DNA from: an uncultured Prevotellaceae bacterium
GTDB taxonomy: Bacteria > Bacteroidota > Bacteroidia > Bacteroidales > Bacteroidaceae
Direction of reading: 5' to 3'
NCBI GenBank assembly: GCA_902779455.1
Contig: CACZBS010000005.1
Coordinates: forward strand, 62,001-126,000
Length of the DNA: 64,000 nucleotides
The first letter of the stretch is position 1; each line of letters starts with the position of its first letter. Positions 25,819 through 34,640 of this stretch are shown here, in pieces. The position numbers and the translations under genes were made by a program. The notes below the pieces were generated by a model, which saw only the letters and a program-made list of their open reading frames with translations, was not told the origin of the DNA and made no database searches.

Positions 25819-25966
25819 ACCCCTCCCGGCCTCCCCGAAGGGGAGGGGTGGCTGGCGCACTGCCCGACGGGAATGACGGCGCAGCCACTCCCCTCCTTCG
25901 GAGGGGTTGGGGGAGGCTTTTCCCCCCTCCCTTCCAAGGGGAGGGGTCGGGGGTGGGGCCTGTAAC
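25819..25966. repeat. Dispersed element with C-rich/G-rich inverted ends, copy 3
   Basis: Begins directly after the GH5 stop codon with a shortened C-rich end, carries the shared core (GCGCACTGCCCGACGGGAA...) and ends with four G runs (25938-25958) and GGGGCCTGTAAC. Same orientation as copy 1. Confidence 0.8.
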
Positions 25967-26000
25967 TTCTTCTTCGTCCTGATCCCCGGGTTTGAAAAAT

Positions 26001-26373
26001 TACGTGAGTTCGACGTAAGGCTTATGCAATTAGTCTACTTTTGTCAATGATTTCATTATTCATTGACGGCTTTTTGGGCAACAGGTTGTACGCTATGAGT
26101 CCAGCAAAAAGATTTGTTGCAAAGTTGTCAACAGAGCGGTGCCTGGTATGTTCTATCTGACAGGTGTTCTTCAGTTCATCGTTGACAGTCTCGATGACCG
26201 ACCTTTTCCTGAGGAGGATCTTGTCATAGAGATTCATCAGCGAGTTCTTCAAAATTTGCAGTCGTCATGGGAATGGGTATTTATTCGTAACTGTTTGATT
26301 ATCACCTATAAAGTTACTAAAAATATTCCATTCCCACAACTTTTTAACACTTTTCTTACGTCGAACTCACGTA
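26001..26373. mobile_element. IS982-like insertion sequence remnant
   Basis: Perfect 19-bp terminal inverted repeats (TACGTGAGTTCGACGTAAG at 26001-26019 and complement at 26355-26373). Inside are only the last 76 codons of a transposase plus about 110 bp of the other end, so most of the transposase gene has been deleted. The outer 110 bp match the MITE at 31393-31535. Confidence 0.88.
26022..26252 (-). pseudogene. Transposase C-terminal fragment, IS982-like
   Basis: The 76-codon frame contains [19 protein letters not shown] and [19 protein letters not shown], which match the C-terminal end of IS982-family transposases, followed by [14 protein letters not shown]. The DDE catalytic core that should precede it is missing, so it cannot be active. 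Terminal repeats flank it. The family call rests on recalled consensus. Confidence 0.8.
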
Positions 26374-26537
26374 AAATTAAAAAAATAGGAATAATAAAAA
26401 GCCGGGTTGATAATCGTTCCTTATTTATGCTGAGATCAAGTTATCTTCGCTACAGCGAAGATACGAAAGATAATCCAGATATGCAACTATTTCGCCACAA
26501 TGTCATCTGAGGATGACGGAGGCGAGGACGAGGGGCC

Positions 26538-28277
26538 TCAATCATCCAATGCCCTGGACTCCGACGGGGCAATGCCGAAGGCACGGCGGTAGGCGCGGGT
26601 GAAGTTGGAGCGGTCCTCAAATCCGCAGCGCATGGCCACTTCGCTGATGTTCATCTCGGGATGTTCCTCCAGCATCTGACGGGCTTTCTCCATGCGTTGG
26701 CGCAGGATATAGGCTTTGGGGCCTTCCTTCACGATGGCGGTGAAGCGGCGGCGGAACGTCGTTGTCGACATGAAGAGTTGCGAAGCCAACGCCTCCACGT
26801 CCACATGACCTTCATTAATCTGCTTGCTCACGATGGCGTTCACCTTCTCCATGAACGCGCGTTCCTGGTCGTTCCAGCCTGCTGAGGGATCAGCGGGTTG
26901 CGGCCCATCGTGTTCCTCCAATTCGTCGCTTTCGCCGCCCGCGCTCATCTCGCCCTCATCGGGAGCGGCTCGCTGGGCCTGTTCGTAGGCATGCTCTTCC
27001 TGCTGGTTCTCCAACACTTCCGTCAACTCGTTGAACTGTCTGACGAACTCGGCCGTGCGTTTGCGCATGTTTTGCCATAGCAGAAAGCACACCAGCAGCA
27101 GCGCCAGCACCATGATAGACCCCAGCACGATGTAATTCCGCAACTGGCTCTTCGTAGCCTCGTTCTCGGCTTTCAGCGCATCGTTGCCCAGCCGAGCACT
27201 CATCATCGCGATACTGTCCGCCACATGCTCGGCATAGAGCGTGTCTTTCAGTCCGTTGTAGCGTTCCAGGTGGGGCAATGCGGCCTTCGGGTCGCTGTTC
27301 TTCAGCGACATGTAGAGCCCTAGTTGCGAATGCACTTCGTTGTATCGGTCGCCCATGGCATTGAATATCTGCTGTGCCTGACCGAAGTATTTCTGTGCAT
27401 CGGGAAAATTCTTCTTCCATAGCGACAACTCTCCCAGTTTGTTGCAAGCGATGGCGAGCGAATGGTAGTTTTGGTCGGCTTGCAACTGAGGCAATGCAGC
27501 CCGCAACACGTCGAGCGCGTCGTCGTAGCGTTTCAGCCCCACCAGTGCCTCCGCCTTCTGCACCTGCCTCATGGCCAGTTTGTCTTTCCGTCCGAGTTGC
27601 TCCTCCATCTGGCAGGCTTGGTCGGCATACTCCAGCGCTTTCTCCTGGTCGCCCTTGGCGTGGTAGACCTCAGAGGCGGTACCTAAGAGCACAGCCATGC
27701 GGGCGGGGTTTTGTGCTTTCTTCGCATACTCCATCGCACGCAGGATGTAGGGCTCGGCCTCTCCCGGCAGGTTGGCACCGAGGAAGATGCCTGCCAGCGT
27801 GTTCAGACTCGAGCTGATGGCGTCGGGGTCGCCGCTCTTCATGTCCAGTTCGTTGCAGAGTTTTGCGTATTTTGCCGCATTCGGGCTGTCGCCCATCCTG
27901 AAATAGACGATACCCAGCAGGTTCAGGCAGTCGGCTTCCGCCACACGATTGTTTCCCGCGTGGCAGTAGGGTAGCGCGCGTTCGCCATACTGCGCCGCCT
28001 TCTGATAGTCTTGCAGGGCATTATAGTGCTCGGCAGCCCAGTAGTAGACCTGCTGTGCCAGCGTGTCGCGATGCACCTCGTTTGTGAACGCAAGCGACTC
28101 ATCGGTCAGCCCTTCTTCCTGTATCAGGCTGAAGAAGGCATTGGCTGCTTCCAGGCGAGCGGCTTTCTGCGAAGATTGTTCGAAACGATTGAGCAGTGGG
28201 GCGGCCTTGTCGGCCACCTGAGCCCATGTGGCGATAGCCATGAGCAGCAAAGGGAGTATAAGAAGCGTCTTCTTCAT
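26538..28277 (-). CDS. TPR sensor protein with transmembrane helix and AraC-type DNA-binding domain
   Basis: 579 residues. Signal peptide (MKKTLLILPLLLMAIATWAQ), periplasmic TPR array at about 40-340 (ADCLNLLGIVYFRMGDSPNAA is one unit), a TM helix at about 384-403 (NYIVLGSIMVLALLLVCFLL), an acidic linker at 430-470, then an AraC HTH pair at about 480-575 (VEALASQLFMSTTTFRRRF; ISEVAMRCGFEDRSNFTRAYRRAFG). The layout suggests direct transfer of an envelope signal to transcription without a kinase. It is divergent from a small AraC gene whose HTH is clearly related, and both lie between the IS remnant and the MITE. Candidate target: the secreted-protein gene at 28879. Confidence 0.85.
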   Translation of the reverse strand: MKKTLLILPLLLMAIATWAQVADKAAPLLNRFEQSSQKAARLEAANAFFSLIQEEGLTDESLAFTNEVHRDTLAQQVYYWAAEHYNALQDYQKAAQYGERALPYCHAGNNRVAEADCLNLLGIVYFRMGDSPNAAKYAKLCNELDMKSGDPDAISSSLNTLAGIFLGANLPGEAEPYILRAMEYAKKAQNPARMAVLLGTASEVYHAKGDQEKALEYADQACQMEEQLGRKDKLAMRQVQKAEALVGLKRYDDALDVLRAALPQLQADQNYHSLAIACNKLGELSLWKKNFPDAQKYFGQAQQIFNAMGDRYNEVHSQLGLYMSLKNSDPKAALPHLERYNGLKDTLYAEHVADSIAMMSARLGNDALKAENEATKSQLRNYIVLGSIMVLALLLVCFLLWQNMRKRTAEFVRQFNELTEVLENQQEEHAYEQAQRAAPDEGEMSAGGESDELEEHDGPQPADPSAGWNDQERAFMEKVNAIVSKQINEGHVDVEALASQLFMSTTTFRRRFTAIVKEGPKAYILRQRMEKARQMLEEHPEMNISEVAMRCGFEDRSNFTRAYRRAFGIAPSESRALDD

Positions 28278-28323
28278 CGTGATGTGATATTTTTATGATT
28301 TTGCCCACTTGTGGGCGACCATG

Positions 28324-28355
28324 CAAAGATAAACAATTCGGCATGATTAAACAAC
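28324..28355 (-). promoter_or_regulatory. Promoter of the TPR-AraC gene
   Basis: Minus strand GTTG (28352-28355), 20-nt spacer, TATCTTTG (28324-28331). Predicted start about 40 nt upstream of the ATG at 28277. Confidence 0.65.
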
Positions 28356-28481
28356 AAATTAACGGTTTTATTTCCCGATTTCGTGGATGAAATCGAACAG
28401 AATCCAATGGGAAGGGGCATTTTGTCGCTTTCTGACAACTAATTGAAAGAAAATGACAACCCCCGTACTAAAGAATATCCG

Positions 28482-28489
28482 TAACTTTG
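28482..28489 (+). promoter_or_regulatory. -7 promoter element for small AraC gene
   Basis: TAACTTTG lies 33 nt upstream of the ATG at 28522. A transcript from here would begin after the alternative ATG at 28453, which decides in favour of the downstream start. No clear -33 element. Confidence 0.55.
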
Positions 28490-28521
28490 CAACCATCATC
28501 AACCAACAGCCGAGAACCAAT

Positions 28522-28860
28522 ATGGACAAGAAAACAATCGAAGAGGTGATTAAGGGAGAGGTGGAGCGCGGAAACTTCAGTGTGGAAGGCATCGCGGCGA
28601 AGCTCTTCATCACCCCTTTTACGTTCCGCCGCCAGTTTGAATGGCTCTTCCATGAATCACCCAAGAAATATCTCCATCGTGCGCGCATGAACAAAGCCAA
28701 GCAACTTTTGCGTGAGCATCCCGAAACGACCATCGAGACCATCGGCCATACGCTCGGCTATACCGACAAATCGAACTTCAACCGAGCCTTCCGCACCGCT
28801 TTCGGCATCACGCCCTCTGAGTTCAGGGCACAATGCGAGAACAATCAGAATCAACAATAA
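28522..28860 (+). CDS. Stand-alone AraC-type DNA-binding protein
   Basis: 112 residues, essentially a single AraC/XylS domain: first HTH VEGIAAKLFITPFTFRRQF (about 20-38) and second HTH IETIGHTLGYTDKSNFNRAFRTAFG (about 72-96). There is no sensor, dimerisation or membrane part. The sequence is close to the C-terminal domain of the divergent TPR-AraC protein (shared FRR.F, SPKKY/GPKAY, YTDKSNFNRAFR/FEDRSNFTRAYR, AFGI.PSE), so it may have arisen by duplication. It could compete with or modulate the full-length regulator at common sites. It lies 18 bp before the secreted-protein gene at 28879 and is probably co-transcribed with it. Confidence 0.85.
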   Translation: MDKKTIEEVIKGEVERGNFSVEGIAAKLFITPFTFRRQFEWLFHESPKKYLHRARMNKAKQLLREHPETTIETIGHTLGYTDKSNFNRAFRTAFGITPSEFRAQCENNQNQQ

Positions 28861-28878
28861 CCAAAAAAAACCAAGAAT

Positions 28879-31380
28879 ATGAAACAATTTAAGCAATTTT
28901 TCCTTATCCTCTGCCTGACGATAGTGGGCGGAGTGAGCAATGCGTGGGCGCAAACTGAGAATACGGTGACTATAAATAATATAGTCTATGAATTAACAAA
29001 GTCTAACGTCGATGGTAAATATGCATATATTAAAGATTTCTCCAACTTTGATAAAGAAACGCTAATCATTCCTGCAACCATAACAGTCCCTGACGCTTGG
29101 AATGGTAGTGATGTGGTTTATGAGGTATGGGGATTCGACATTGAAAAAGATATCACTAACAATTATATCAGGAAAATGATATTTAAAGGAAAAAATTCAT
29201 TTTATAAATCATATAGTAAAGTTGTAAATTGTCCGAATCTGCAAAAAATCTTCTTCATGACAGGGAATTGGGGGGTTGCATTTAAATACCCTGTAGGTGA
29301 GTATCAGCCTCTTGACCTTTATTTCAAAGAAGTACCATCTCTTACTTCTTCTATTTTTCCACCTCACCCAGAGTTATGCACAGCCCATGTTGCCATGAAT
29401 GACGGGGATTTTGCCGTATTGGAGCAGCAAATTGCTGATGGGAGCATCTGGGGCTGGCCCGAGTTTAAAAACGTTGTGCAATGGGATGGCGTTTCTGAGA
29501 TTAATGATCCTATTGGTCCAAACACCAGCACCATCAATCTGTCGGTTCGGGAATGCGAACTGGGAGGAACCTATTATCAGGACGGATCAAGTAAATCATT
29601 CAAATACCAATCACAAAGCAATAACGCAACCACCGATATTCTTACCGCCGACAAAAATACGAAATTCAAGTTCTACGTGTCAACTTATACAACTTTTGGT
29701 TATGGTGATTTCGAACCTCGGCACGTCTACCTGAATGGGCGTGACATTTTCAGCGAAATGACACCCGATGCTAATGGTAAATACTGGTACACCATCGACC
29801 ATGTTACTGACGACATCTTTCTCAACGTAGAAGGTGAAGGTTTGTTCTCCGGAGTGTATCTCTATCAGAACGAAGGAGGAAAATTCACATGGACCAGACC
29901 AGATGGCACCCCAAATATCGTGACTGGACATTATGGCTACGAAATATATTACCCACAGACCCACACTGTGACCCTCTTCATTCAACCAAATCCAGGCTAT
30001 CGGGTGTCGGAAATCCGCATCCCAGGCTACTTTCTTAGTCTCACGCAAGCGGATTCATTCGATTGGGTAACTGTTGATGAGAGTGGCAATTATACCGTAA
30101 CGTTCGGCGTGGGAGGTGATACACGTAAGGTACCTAATGTCTATGTCTACATCTTCTACGAGAAGATTTACGATGTAAACATTGCCTTCAACATCACTCG
30201 TAGCGGAGGTGGAGTAGCCGCATATAGCGATCTCGAAGGTACTTATACCGCAATAGAAGAAAACAATTTGTCCCAGCAGAAAATAGACGAAACCCATGGA
30301 GATATCACCTTTTCTGCTATTGCCAATGCTGACGAAAAAGTAACCTTCTATGTGAACGGTGTGGCAGTAAACCCAGGAGATGTCGCATCGTGGGTATCTG
30401 AAAGCGATGTGTTTGTGAATGACGGCGCACTCCAAACCGAATATCAAAACAAAACAAATTATAATCTTTCTTATAATTACGAAGACATGATTGCTGCTGG
30501 TGCATCCAATGGCGATGTCCTCAATCTTAACATTGTCACCGAGAAGATTCCTCATATCTTCGTGAATGCAACTGTGGAGGGAGCAGGAAAGCATACCGTG
30601 CTCTGCAATCAGAATCCTTATATAGACGGTGGCGATGCCGGAACTTATGTTTACGAGTCAAATACAGCGAATATCAATACGTTTATCAACCCCACCACAG
30701 AAAGTGGGTCTTTCATTGGACTCTATGCCACTCCTTACAAGGGACAGACGGTAGAAGTCTCTGTCAATGGCGCAGAGCTCGAATTGACGAAAAAGGTGGC
30801 AGATGGACCGTTGGCCATCCCTGACTGGAATAGCGACTGGACAGAGAACAATGTGATACCATATGAAGAAGGTGACACTTACTACCACCTCGAGAACTAC
30901 AGAATTACTCCAGGCGAGACCTATAATGTCAAGGTGAAGTACTCCTACCAGCCCAACTATCTCCTGAGCGTGACCCGCATAGGCGGCGCAGAGGTGAGCG
31001 CATCGAGATGGACAAAAGTCAATGGAAACATTGTAACGACTGACATCGATGATAAAGAGACGTTGCCGTTGGAACTGTATTCCGAGTGCCTTGCGGATGA
31101 AGGGAGCCAAAAACATCTATGTATGGAATTCAAGAAGAACGATGGAGAAATTCAAAAACTCTTCCTCGACGGTGTTGACATTACAGACCAGTTGGAACCG
31201 TCTGCCGATACCAATAAGTATATATGGAATTTCTCGATTCCATCTGAGCAAATCGACACCCAACAACATTCGCTCGTCTTCTATTCCGTTCCTGCAGGCT
31301 CTGCTGACGTGAATGGCGATGGCGCCGTGAACATTGCCGACGTGACAGCACTGGTGAATAATATTCTGGGGAAGCAGTAA
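28879..31380 (+). CDS. Large secreted protein with dockerin-like C-terminus, AT-rich
   Basis: 833 residues with signal peptide (MKQFKQFFLILCLTIVGGVSNAWAQ). Residues 30-220 resemble a surface LRR-type start (TVTINNIVYELTKSNVDGKYAYI, IIPATITVPDAWNGSDVVYEVWG). Residues 225-780 are beta-rich repeats without a named domain. The end (DVNGDGAVNIADVTALVNNIL) is a single dockerin-type calcium-binding repeat, used in place of the tag carried by the neighbours. Codon use is clearly more AT-rich than the flanks, pointing to recent transfer. A MITE begins 13 bp after the stop and an IS remnant with the same ends lies upstream of its regulators. Function unknown; adhesion is a guess. Confidence 0.75.
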   Translation: MKQFKQFFLILCLTIVGGVSNAWAQTENTVTINNIVYELTKSNVDGKYAYIKDFSNFDKETLIIPATITVPDAWNGSDVVYEVWGFDIEKDITNNYIRKMIFKGKNSFYKSYSKVVNCPNLQKIFFMTGNWGVAFKYPVGEYQPLDLYFKEVPSLTSSIFPPHPELCTAHVAMNDGDFAVLEQQIADGSIWGWPEFKNVVQWDGVSEINDPIGPNTSTINLSVRECELGGTYYQDGSSKSFKYQSQSNNATTDILTADKNTKFKFYVSTYTTFGYGDFEPRHVYLNGRDIFSEMTPDANGKYWYTIDHVTDDIFLNVEGEGLFSGVYLYQNEGGKFTWTRPDGTPNIVTGHYGYEIYYPQTHTVTLFIQPNPGYRVSEIRIPGYFLSLTQADSFDWVTVDESGNYTVTFGVGGDTRKVPNVYVYIFYEKIYDVNIAFNITRSGGGVAAYSDLEGTYTAIEENNLSQQKIDETHGDITFSAIANADEKVTFYVNGVAVNPGDVASWVSESDVFVNDGALQTEYQNKTNYNLSYNYEDMIAAGASNGDVLNLNIVTEKIPHIFVNATVEGAGKHTVLCNQNPYIDGGDAGTYVYESNTANINTFINPTTESGSFIGLYATPYKGQTVEVSVNGAELELTKKVADGPLAIPDWNSDWTENNVIPYEEGDTYYHLENYRITPGETYNVKVKYSYQPNYLLSVTRIGGAEVSASRWTKVNGNIVTTDIDDKETLPLELYSECLADEGSQKHLCMEFKKNDGEIQKLFLDGVDITDQLEPSADTNKYIWNFSIPSEQIDTQQHSLVFYSVPAGSADVNGDGAVNIADVTALVNNILGKQ

Positions 31381-31392
31381 AATGTAATCCCA

Positions 31393-31535
31393 ACGTGAGT
31401 TCGACGTAAGGAAAGTGTTAAAAAAGTTGTGGGAATGGAATATTTTTAGTAACTTTATGGGTGATAATCAAACAGTTACGAACAAATACCCATTCCCACA
31501 ACTTTTTTAACACTTTTCTTACGTCGAACTCACGT
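31393..31535. mobile_element. 143-bp MITE related to the IS remnant
   Basis: Perfect 18-bp terminal inverted repeats (ACGTGAGTTCGACGTAAG), identical to those of the IS remnant at 26001-26373. Its first 110 bp or so match the reverse complement of the right end of that IS, and its right end repeats the terminal 45 bp. It has no coding capacity. It would need a transposase supplied in trans. Confidence 0.9.
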
Positions 31536-31570
31536 GAAAAATTCTGACATTTGGAAAAATAGACAAGGAA

Positions 31571-31648
31571 AAGCGGTGCTTCTCGGGCAGAAAAGCACCG
31601 CTTCTTGATCAGAAAAGCGGCACTTCTCGACGAAAGAAGTGCCGCTTT
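31571..31648. terminator. Tandem hairpins between convergent genes
   Basis: Hairpin 1: AAGCGGTGCTT/AAGCACCGCTT (31571-31603). Hairpin 2: AAAGCGGCACTTCT with complement (31614-31648, 7-nt loop), followed by TTATTTAAAATT. The arms resemble those of the GTAATATA palindromes. It lies between a plus-strand gene ending at 31380 and a minus-strand gene ending at 31721, fitting a two-way terminator. Confidence 0.7.
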
Positions 31649-31720
31649 ATTTAAAATTGAACTATAATCGTCTGATTATGAATCGCTTGTGATTTTGGTT
31701 CAAAAGATTCAGAAATAACT

Positions 31721-33100
31721 TTACATTTCTGGCTTAAACTCTATCGCCAGCGACTGCGGGGCGAGGCGCTTGGGAAGGTAGACCGACAGGCGCCCGTCGG
31801 CATCGGTGTGATACTTCAGCCGCTGACCTGTCGAGACGAGGCGCAGCGAGGCGCCGCGGGCGGGCAGGTTCTGCGTCCACGTGAGCGATGTGGGCATGGG
31901 CTGGCCCTCCGTGTGGCGGTAGAGGGCGTAGACGACGTGGCCGTCGGCGCTGCGGGTGAAGAAGATGTCGCCCTCCTGATAGTGGGGCGTGGGGCGCGTC
32001 TGATAGATGGCGCGGCCGTTGGCCGTCAGCCACTGGCCGATGGAGTCGAGGCGCGCCGTGACCTCCGGCTGCAGCAGTCCCTCGGGCGTGGGCCCCACGC
32101 CGAGCACCATGTTGCCGCCCTTGGCCACGATCTCGATGAGCGTGGCGACGACGCGTGCGGCCGACTTCCAGCGGGGCCGCGTGACGTAGCCCCAGTCGTC
32201 GCTCAGGGGGATGCAGCTCTCCCAGGGGTGCGTGAGCTGGCGCTCGGGGATGGTGCGCTCGGGCGTCTGATAGTTCTCGTAGGGGCCGCGGATGGTGCGG
32301 TCGACGATGAGCAGGCCGGGCTGCAGCGAGCGGGCCATGCGGGCCAGTCCGGGCATGTCGATGTCCTGATGGTTCTCGGGATAGACCCATCCGCCGTCGA
32401 GCCAGAGGATGTCGAGCGGACCGTAGCCCGACATGAGCTCGCGGATCTGTCGGTGGGTGAACGCGGTGAACTGCTGCCAGCGCCAGGGATACTGGCGGGT
32501 GTCGTAGGTCGTGTTGCGGCCGCGGTTGGGATAGACGTCCCACCAGTAGAACTGCGAGTGCCAGTCGGGCTTGGAGAAGTAGGCGCCGGTCATGAAGCCG
32601 CGGTCGCGGAAGGCCGTGAAGACGTGGCGGGCGACGTCGCGGCGCGCATCGTCGCGGAAGGCATGGCGGGCGATCGTGAAGTCGGTCTCGTGGCTGTCCC
32701 AGAGGCAGAAGCCGTCGTGGTGCTTGGTGGTGAACAGCACGTAGCGCATGCCGGCGCGACGGCAGGCCTCGGCCCACTGCGAGGGGTCGAAGCGGGTGGG
32801 GCGGAACGTGTCGCAGAGGCCCCAGTACCACTGCTTATATTGCTCGTAGGTCTGCGTGGTGTCGCGCGTGATCCAGTTCTCGCAGGCGATGGACCACGAC
32901 TCGACGATGCCGACCTGGGCGTAGAGGCCCCAGTGGATGAGCACCCCGAACTTCAGGTCCTGCCACGCGCGGAGCTTCTGGAGGACAGCCTCGTCCGTCG
33001 GCCACACGTAGCCGTCGGCCTGCTCGACGACGTCGTCGCGCTGGGCGTTAACCGACAGGTACGACAGGGATGCGACTATGAATAACAAATACTTCTTCAT
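31721..33100 (-). CDS. Alpha-L-fucosidase, GH29 family
   Basis: 459 residues, signal peptide MKKYLLFIVASLSYLSVNAQ. GH29 hallmarks: LKFGVLIHWGLYAQVG (about 49-64), YVLFTTKHHDGFCLWDS (120-136) and the nucleophile Asp235 in ILWLDGGW. The acid/base residue is not certain from reading. A C-terminal beta-sandwich (about 370-455) follows. It removes alpha-linked L-fucose from glycans such as mucin or milk sugars; export to periplasm or surface is implied. It does not carry the C-terminal tag. It stands alone, with repeat-rich DNA upstream and paired hairpins downstream. Confidence 0.92.
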   Translation of the reverse strand: MKKYLLFIVASLSYLSVNAQRDDVVEQADGYVWPTDEAVLQKLRAWQDLKFGVLIHWGLYAQVGIVESWSIACENWITRDTTQTYEQYKQWYWGLCDTFRPTRFDPSQWAEACRRAGMRYVLFTTKHHDGFCLWDSHETDFTIARHAFRDDARRDVARHVFTAFRDRGFMTGAYFSKPDWHSQFYWWDVYPNRGRNTTYDTRQYPWRWQQFTAFTHRQIRELMSGYGPLDILWLDGGWVYPENHQDIDMPGLARMARSLQPGLLIVDRTIRGPYENYQTPERTIPERQLTHPWESCIPLSDDWGYVTRPRWKSAARVVATLIEIVAKGGNMVLGVGPTPEGLLQPEVTARLDSIGQWLTANGRAIYQTRPTPHYQEGDIFFTRSADGHVVYALYRHTEGQPMPTSLTWTQNLPARGASLRLVSTGQRLKYHTDADGRLSVYLPKRLAPQSLAIEFKPEM

Positions 33101-33144
33101 TTGATTTTAAACGTCGAATATTTTAGGCATTGATTTTTTCTAAG

Positions 33145-33601
33145 ACAACGAATTAAGACGAATTACACGAATGGCACGAATGATTATTTATTTCACGAAT
33201 TGTTCTTGATTTCACGGATTATTATTGGTTTCACTCCCGAATAGTCATTGATTACACGAATTGTATGGTGAAAGAATGTTTGGTGGATAAGTGAAGTTAG
33301 AGACCCCACCCCCAACCCCTCCCCTTGAAGGGAGGGGAGCTGCTGCGCCGTCATTCGCGGCGAGCAGTGCGGTAGCCACTCCCCTCCCTTCAAGGGGAGG
33401 GGTTGGGGGTGGGGTCTCTAACTTCACTCTTTCGATATTTTAATTACCTGTTGGTCAAACGAACATCCTGAATGCAGATAGAACCCACAAATAAATATCG
33501 TGAAATCCTCAAATCATTCGTGACAATTCGTTTAATCACTAACAATTCGTGCAATCAATAATCATTCGTGCCAATTCGTGTAATTCGTCTTAATTCGTTG
33601 T
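33145..33601. repeat. 457-bp segment with 44/45-bp terminal inverted repeats
   Basis: 33145-33188 (ACAACGAATTAAGACGAATT...) is the reverse complement of 33557-33601 with a single 1-nt gap. Inside are further copies of CACGAATT-type units and the whole G-rich element at 33296-33422. No gene. It accounts for the 514-bp gap between the fucosidase and lutC. Confidence 0.85.
33296..33422. repeat. Dispersed element with C-rich/G-rich inverted ends, copy 4
   Basis: GTTAGAGACCCCACCCCC start and GGTGGGGTCTCTAAC end, with the conserved core GCTGCGCCGTCATTCGCGG...GTGCGGTAGCCAC in the orientation opposite to copies 1 and 3. Confidence 0.9.
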
Positions 33602-33614
33602 TAAAAAAACAATG

Positions 33615-34196
33615 TCAGTCGGTCAGCACGACGGTGACGCTTCGGGCCGCCTGGGCACCCATGACGAGCACCTGGGCGATGTCGGCCGTCTTCGAGGGAC
33701 CGCTGATGAACGTGCCGTAGCCGTAGTCGTTGAACTCCACGCGGCGGTAGGCCTCGTGCATGTTGTTGACAATCTCGGTCTTAGGCAGCAGGATGATCAG
33801 GTTCTCGGAGATGAACATGACGGCCTTCTCCTTCATCGTCTGCGGGATCCAGATGCAGCCGTTCTCGGCCACGCCGAAGACGCCGCGGACGACGCCCACG
33901 TCGGTGCCGTTGAGGTCGCGGGCGCGCCCTACGGTGTCGGGGTTGCGCGTGGCGATCGTCACTTCGGGCAGGTTCGTGGCTATCTCCTTGGCCTCGGGGT
34001 AGAGGTCGCGGATGAGCGTGTTGATGTCGCGGTCGCCCATCTCGATGACCTTTCCGCCTACGTTTTGGCTCATGGTGATAAACTGTGCCAGCGGGTCTTG
34101 GTAGGTGATGGCGCGTATGTCGCTCAGGTCGGGCATGTCGTACCTCTCGCGCACGTTAGCCCGGTATCTTTTCAGTATATCTTCCTTGTTGCTCAT
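33615..34196 (-). CDS. lutC: Lactate utilization protein C (LutC/YkgG family)
   Basis: 193 residues. LutC is the third part of the iron-sulfur LutABC complex that oxidises L-lactate to pyruvate in the cytoplasm. The family core is visible in RDLNGTDVGVVRGVFGVAENGCIWI and in the FISENLIILLPKTEIVNNMHEAYR segment; the last residues YGTFISGPSKTADIAQVLVMGAQAA match the conserved GPS.T.DI pattern of the DUF162 superfamily. It follows lutB, but with an unrelated small gene and repeats between them. Confidence 0.9.
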   Translation of the reverse strand: MSNKEDILKRYRANVRERYDMPDLSDIRAITYQDPLAQFITMSQNVGGKVIEMGDRDINTLIRDLYPEAKEIATNLPEVTIATRNPDTVGRARDLNGTDVGVVRGVFGVAENGCIWIPQTMKEKAVMFISENLIILLPKTEIVNNMHEAYRRVEFNDYGYGTFISGPSKTADIAQVLVMGAQAARSVTVVLTD

Positions 34197-34213
34197 ATTA
34201 GTAATAAGGTAAG

Positions 34214-34234
34214 AGTGAATAGTGAAAAGTGAAA
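34214..34234. repeat. Heptamer block upstream of lutC
   Basis: AGTGAAT, AGTGAAA, AGTGAAA, followed by AATTTGCTTCCGC. The same unit and trailer occur at 34641-34770, 45354-45461 and 46471-46511. Confidence 0.85.
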
Positions 34235-34260
34235 AATTTGCTTCCGCTTTTCCTTCTTCA

Positions 34261-34635
34261 CTACTTTTCGTTATTCTTCTTTATCGTTTTTATTGAGGCA
34301 ATCAGCAGAGCAAGTATCTCTTGACAATCATTTGTCATGCTCTCGAATTCCTGTTCATTAATAAATTCAGTATCTTTAAGAATACTGAGCCAGTAGAGGG
34401 TCTCGTTGCATTCTTTCAGTGAAACATGAAGCTTGTTGATAAAATCTGCCGGGCTCTGCGCGAATGTCGCTTCACTGACCAATGCGCCAATTGCTGTTCC
34501 TGAGCGAAACACCTGATTGAGCATACCATATTCCTTAGGACTGCATTTGATGAACTTCACCATTCGTACAATCCTAACGGCGAAAAGATAGCTTTTCCTC
34601 GTTAATGGCGAACTGTTTTGTTGTAGATAGGACAT
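34261..34635 (-). CDS. Four-helix bundle protein (S23/IVS family)
   Basis: 124 residues. The pattern YLFAVRIVRMVKFI...LNQVFRSGTAIGALVSEATFAQSPADFINKLHVSLKECNETLYWL is that of the S23-like four-helix bundle family, first noticed as ORFs in 23S rRNA intervening sequences but also found free-standing. The fold is a homopentamer in solved members; the function is unknown. The ATG at 34635 is preferred; an in-frame GTG 30 bp upstream falls within heptamer repeats and would only add a repeat-encoded NSEKFATAA. Its place inside the lut operon, bounded by repeats on both sides, suggests insertion. Confidence 0.85.
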   Translation of the reverse strand: MSYLQQNSSPLTRKSYLFAVRIVRMVKFIKCSPKEYGMLNQVFRSGTAIGALVSEATFAQSPADFINKLHVSLKECNETLYWLSILKDTEFINEQEFESMTNDCQEILALLIASIKTIKKNNEK

Positions 34636-34640
34636 GGCAG

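Noticed and set aside
26373..26537. Remaining transposase sequence beyond the IS end
   Set aside because: Both terminal repeats are intact and nothing transposase-like is seen outside them; the 165 bp holds no gene.
28453..28521. Earlier ATG for the small AraC gene
   Set aside because: It lies upstream of the TAACTTTG promoter box, so it would not be in the transcript; residues before MDKK are not family-like.
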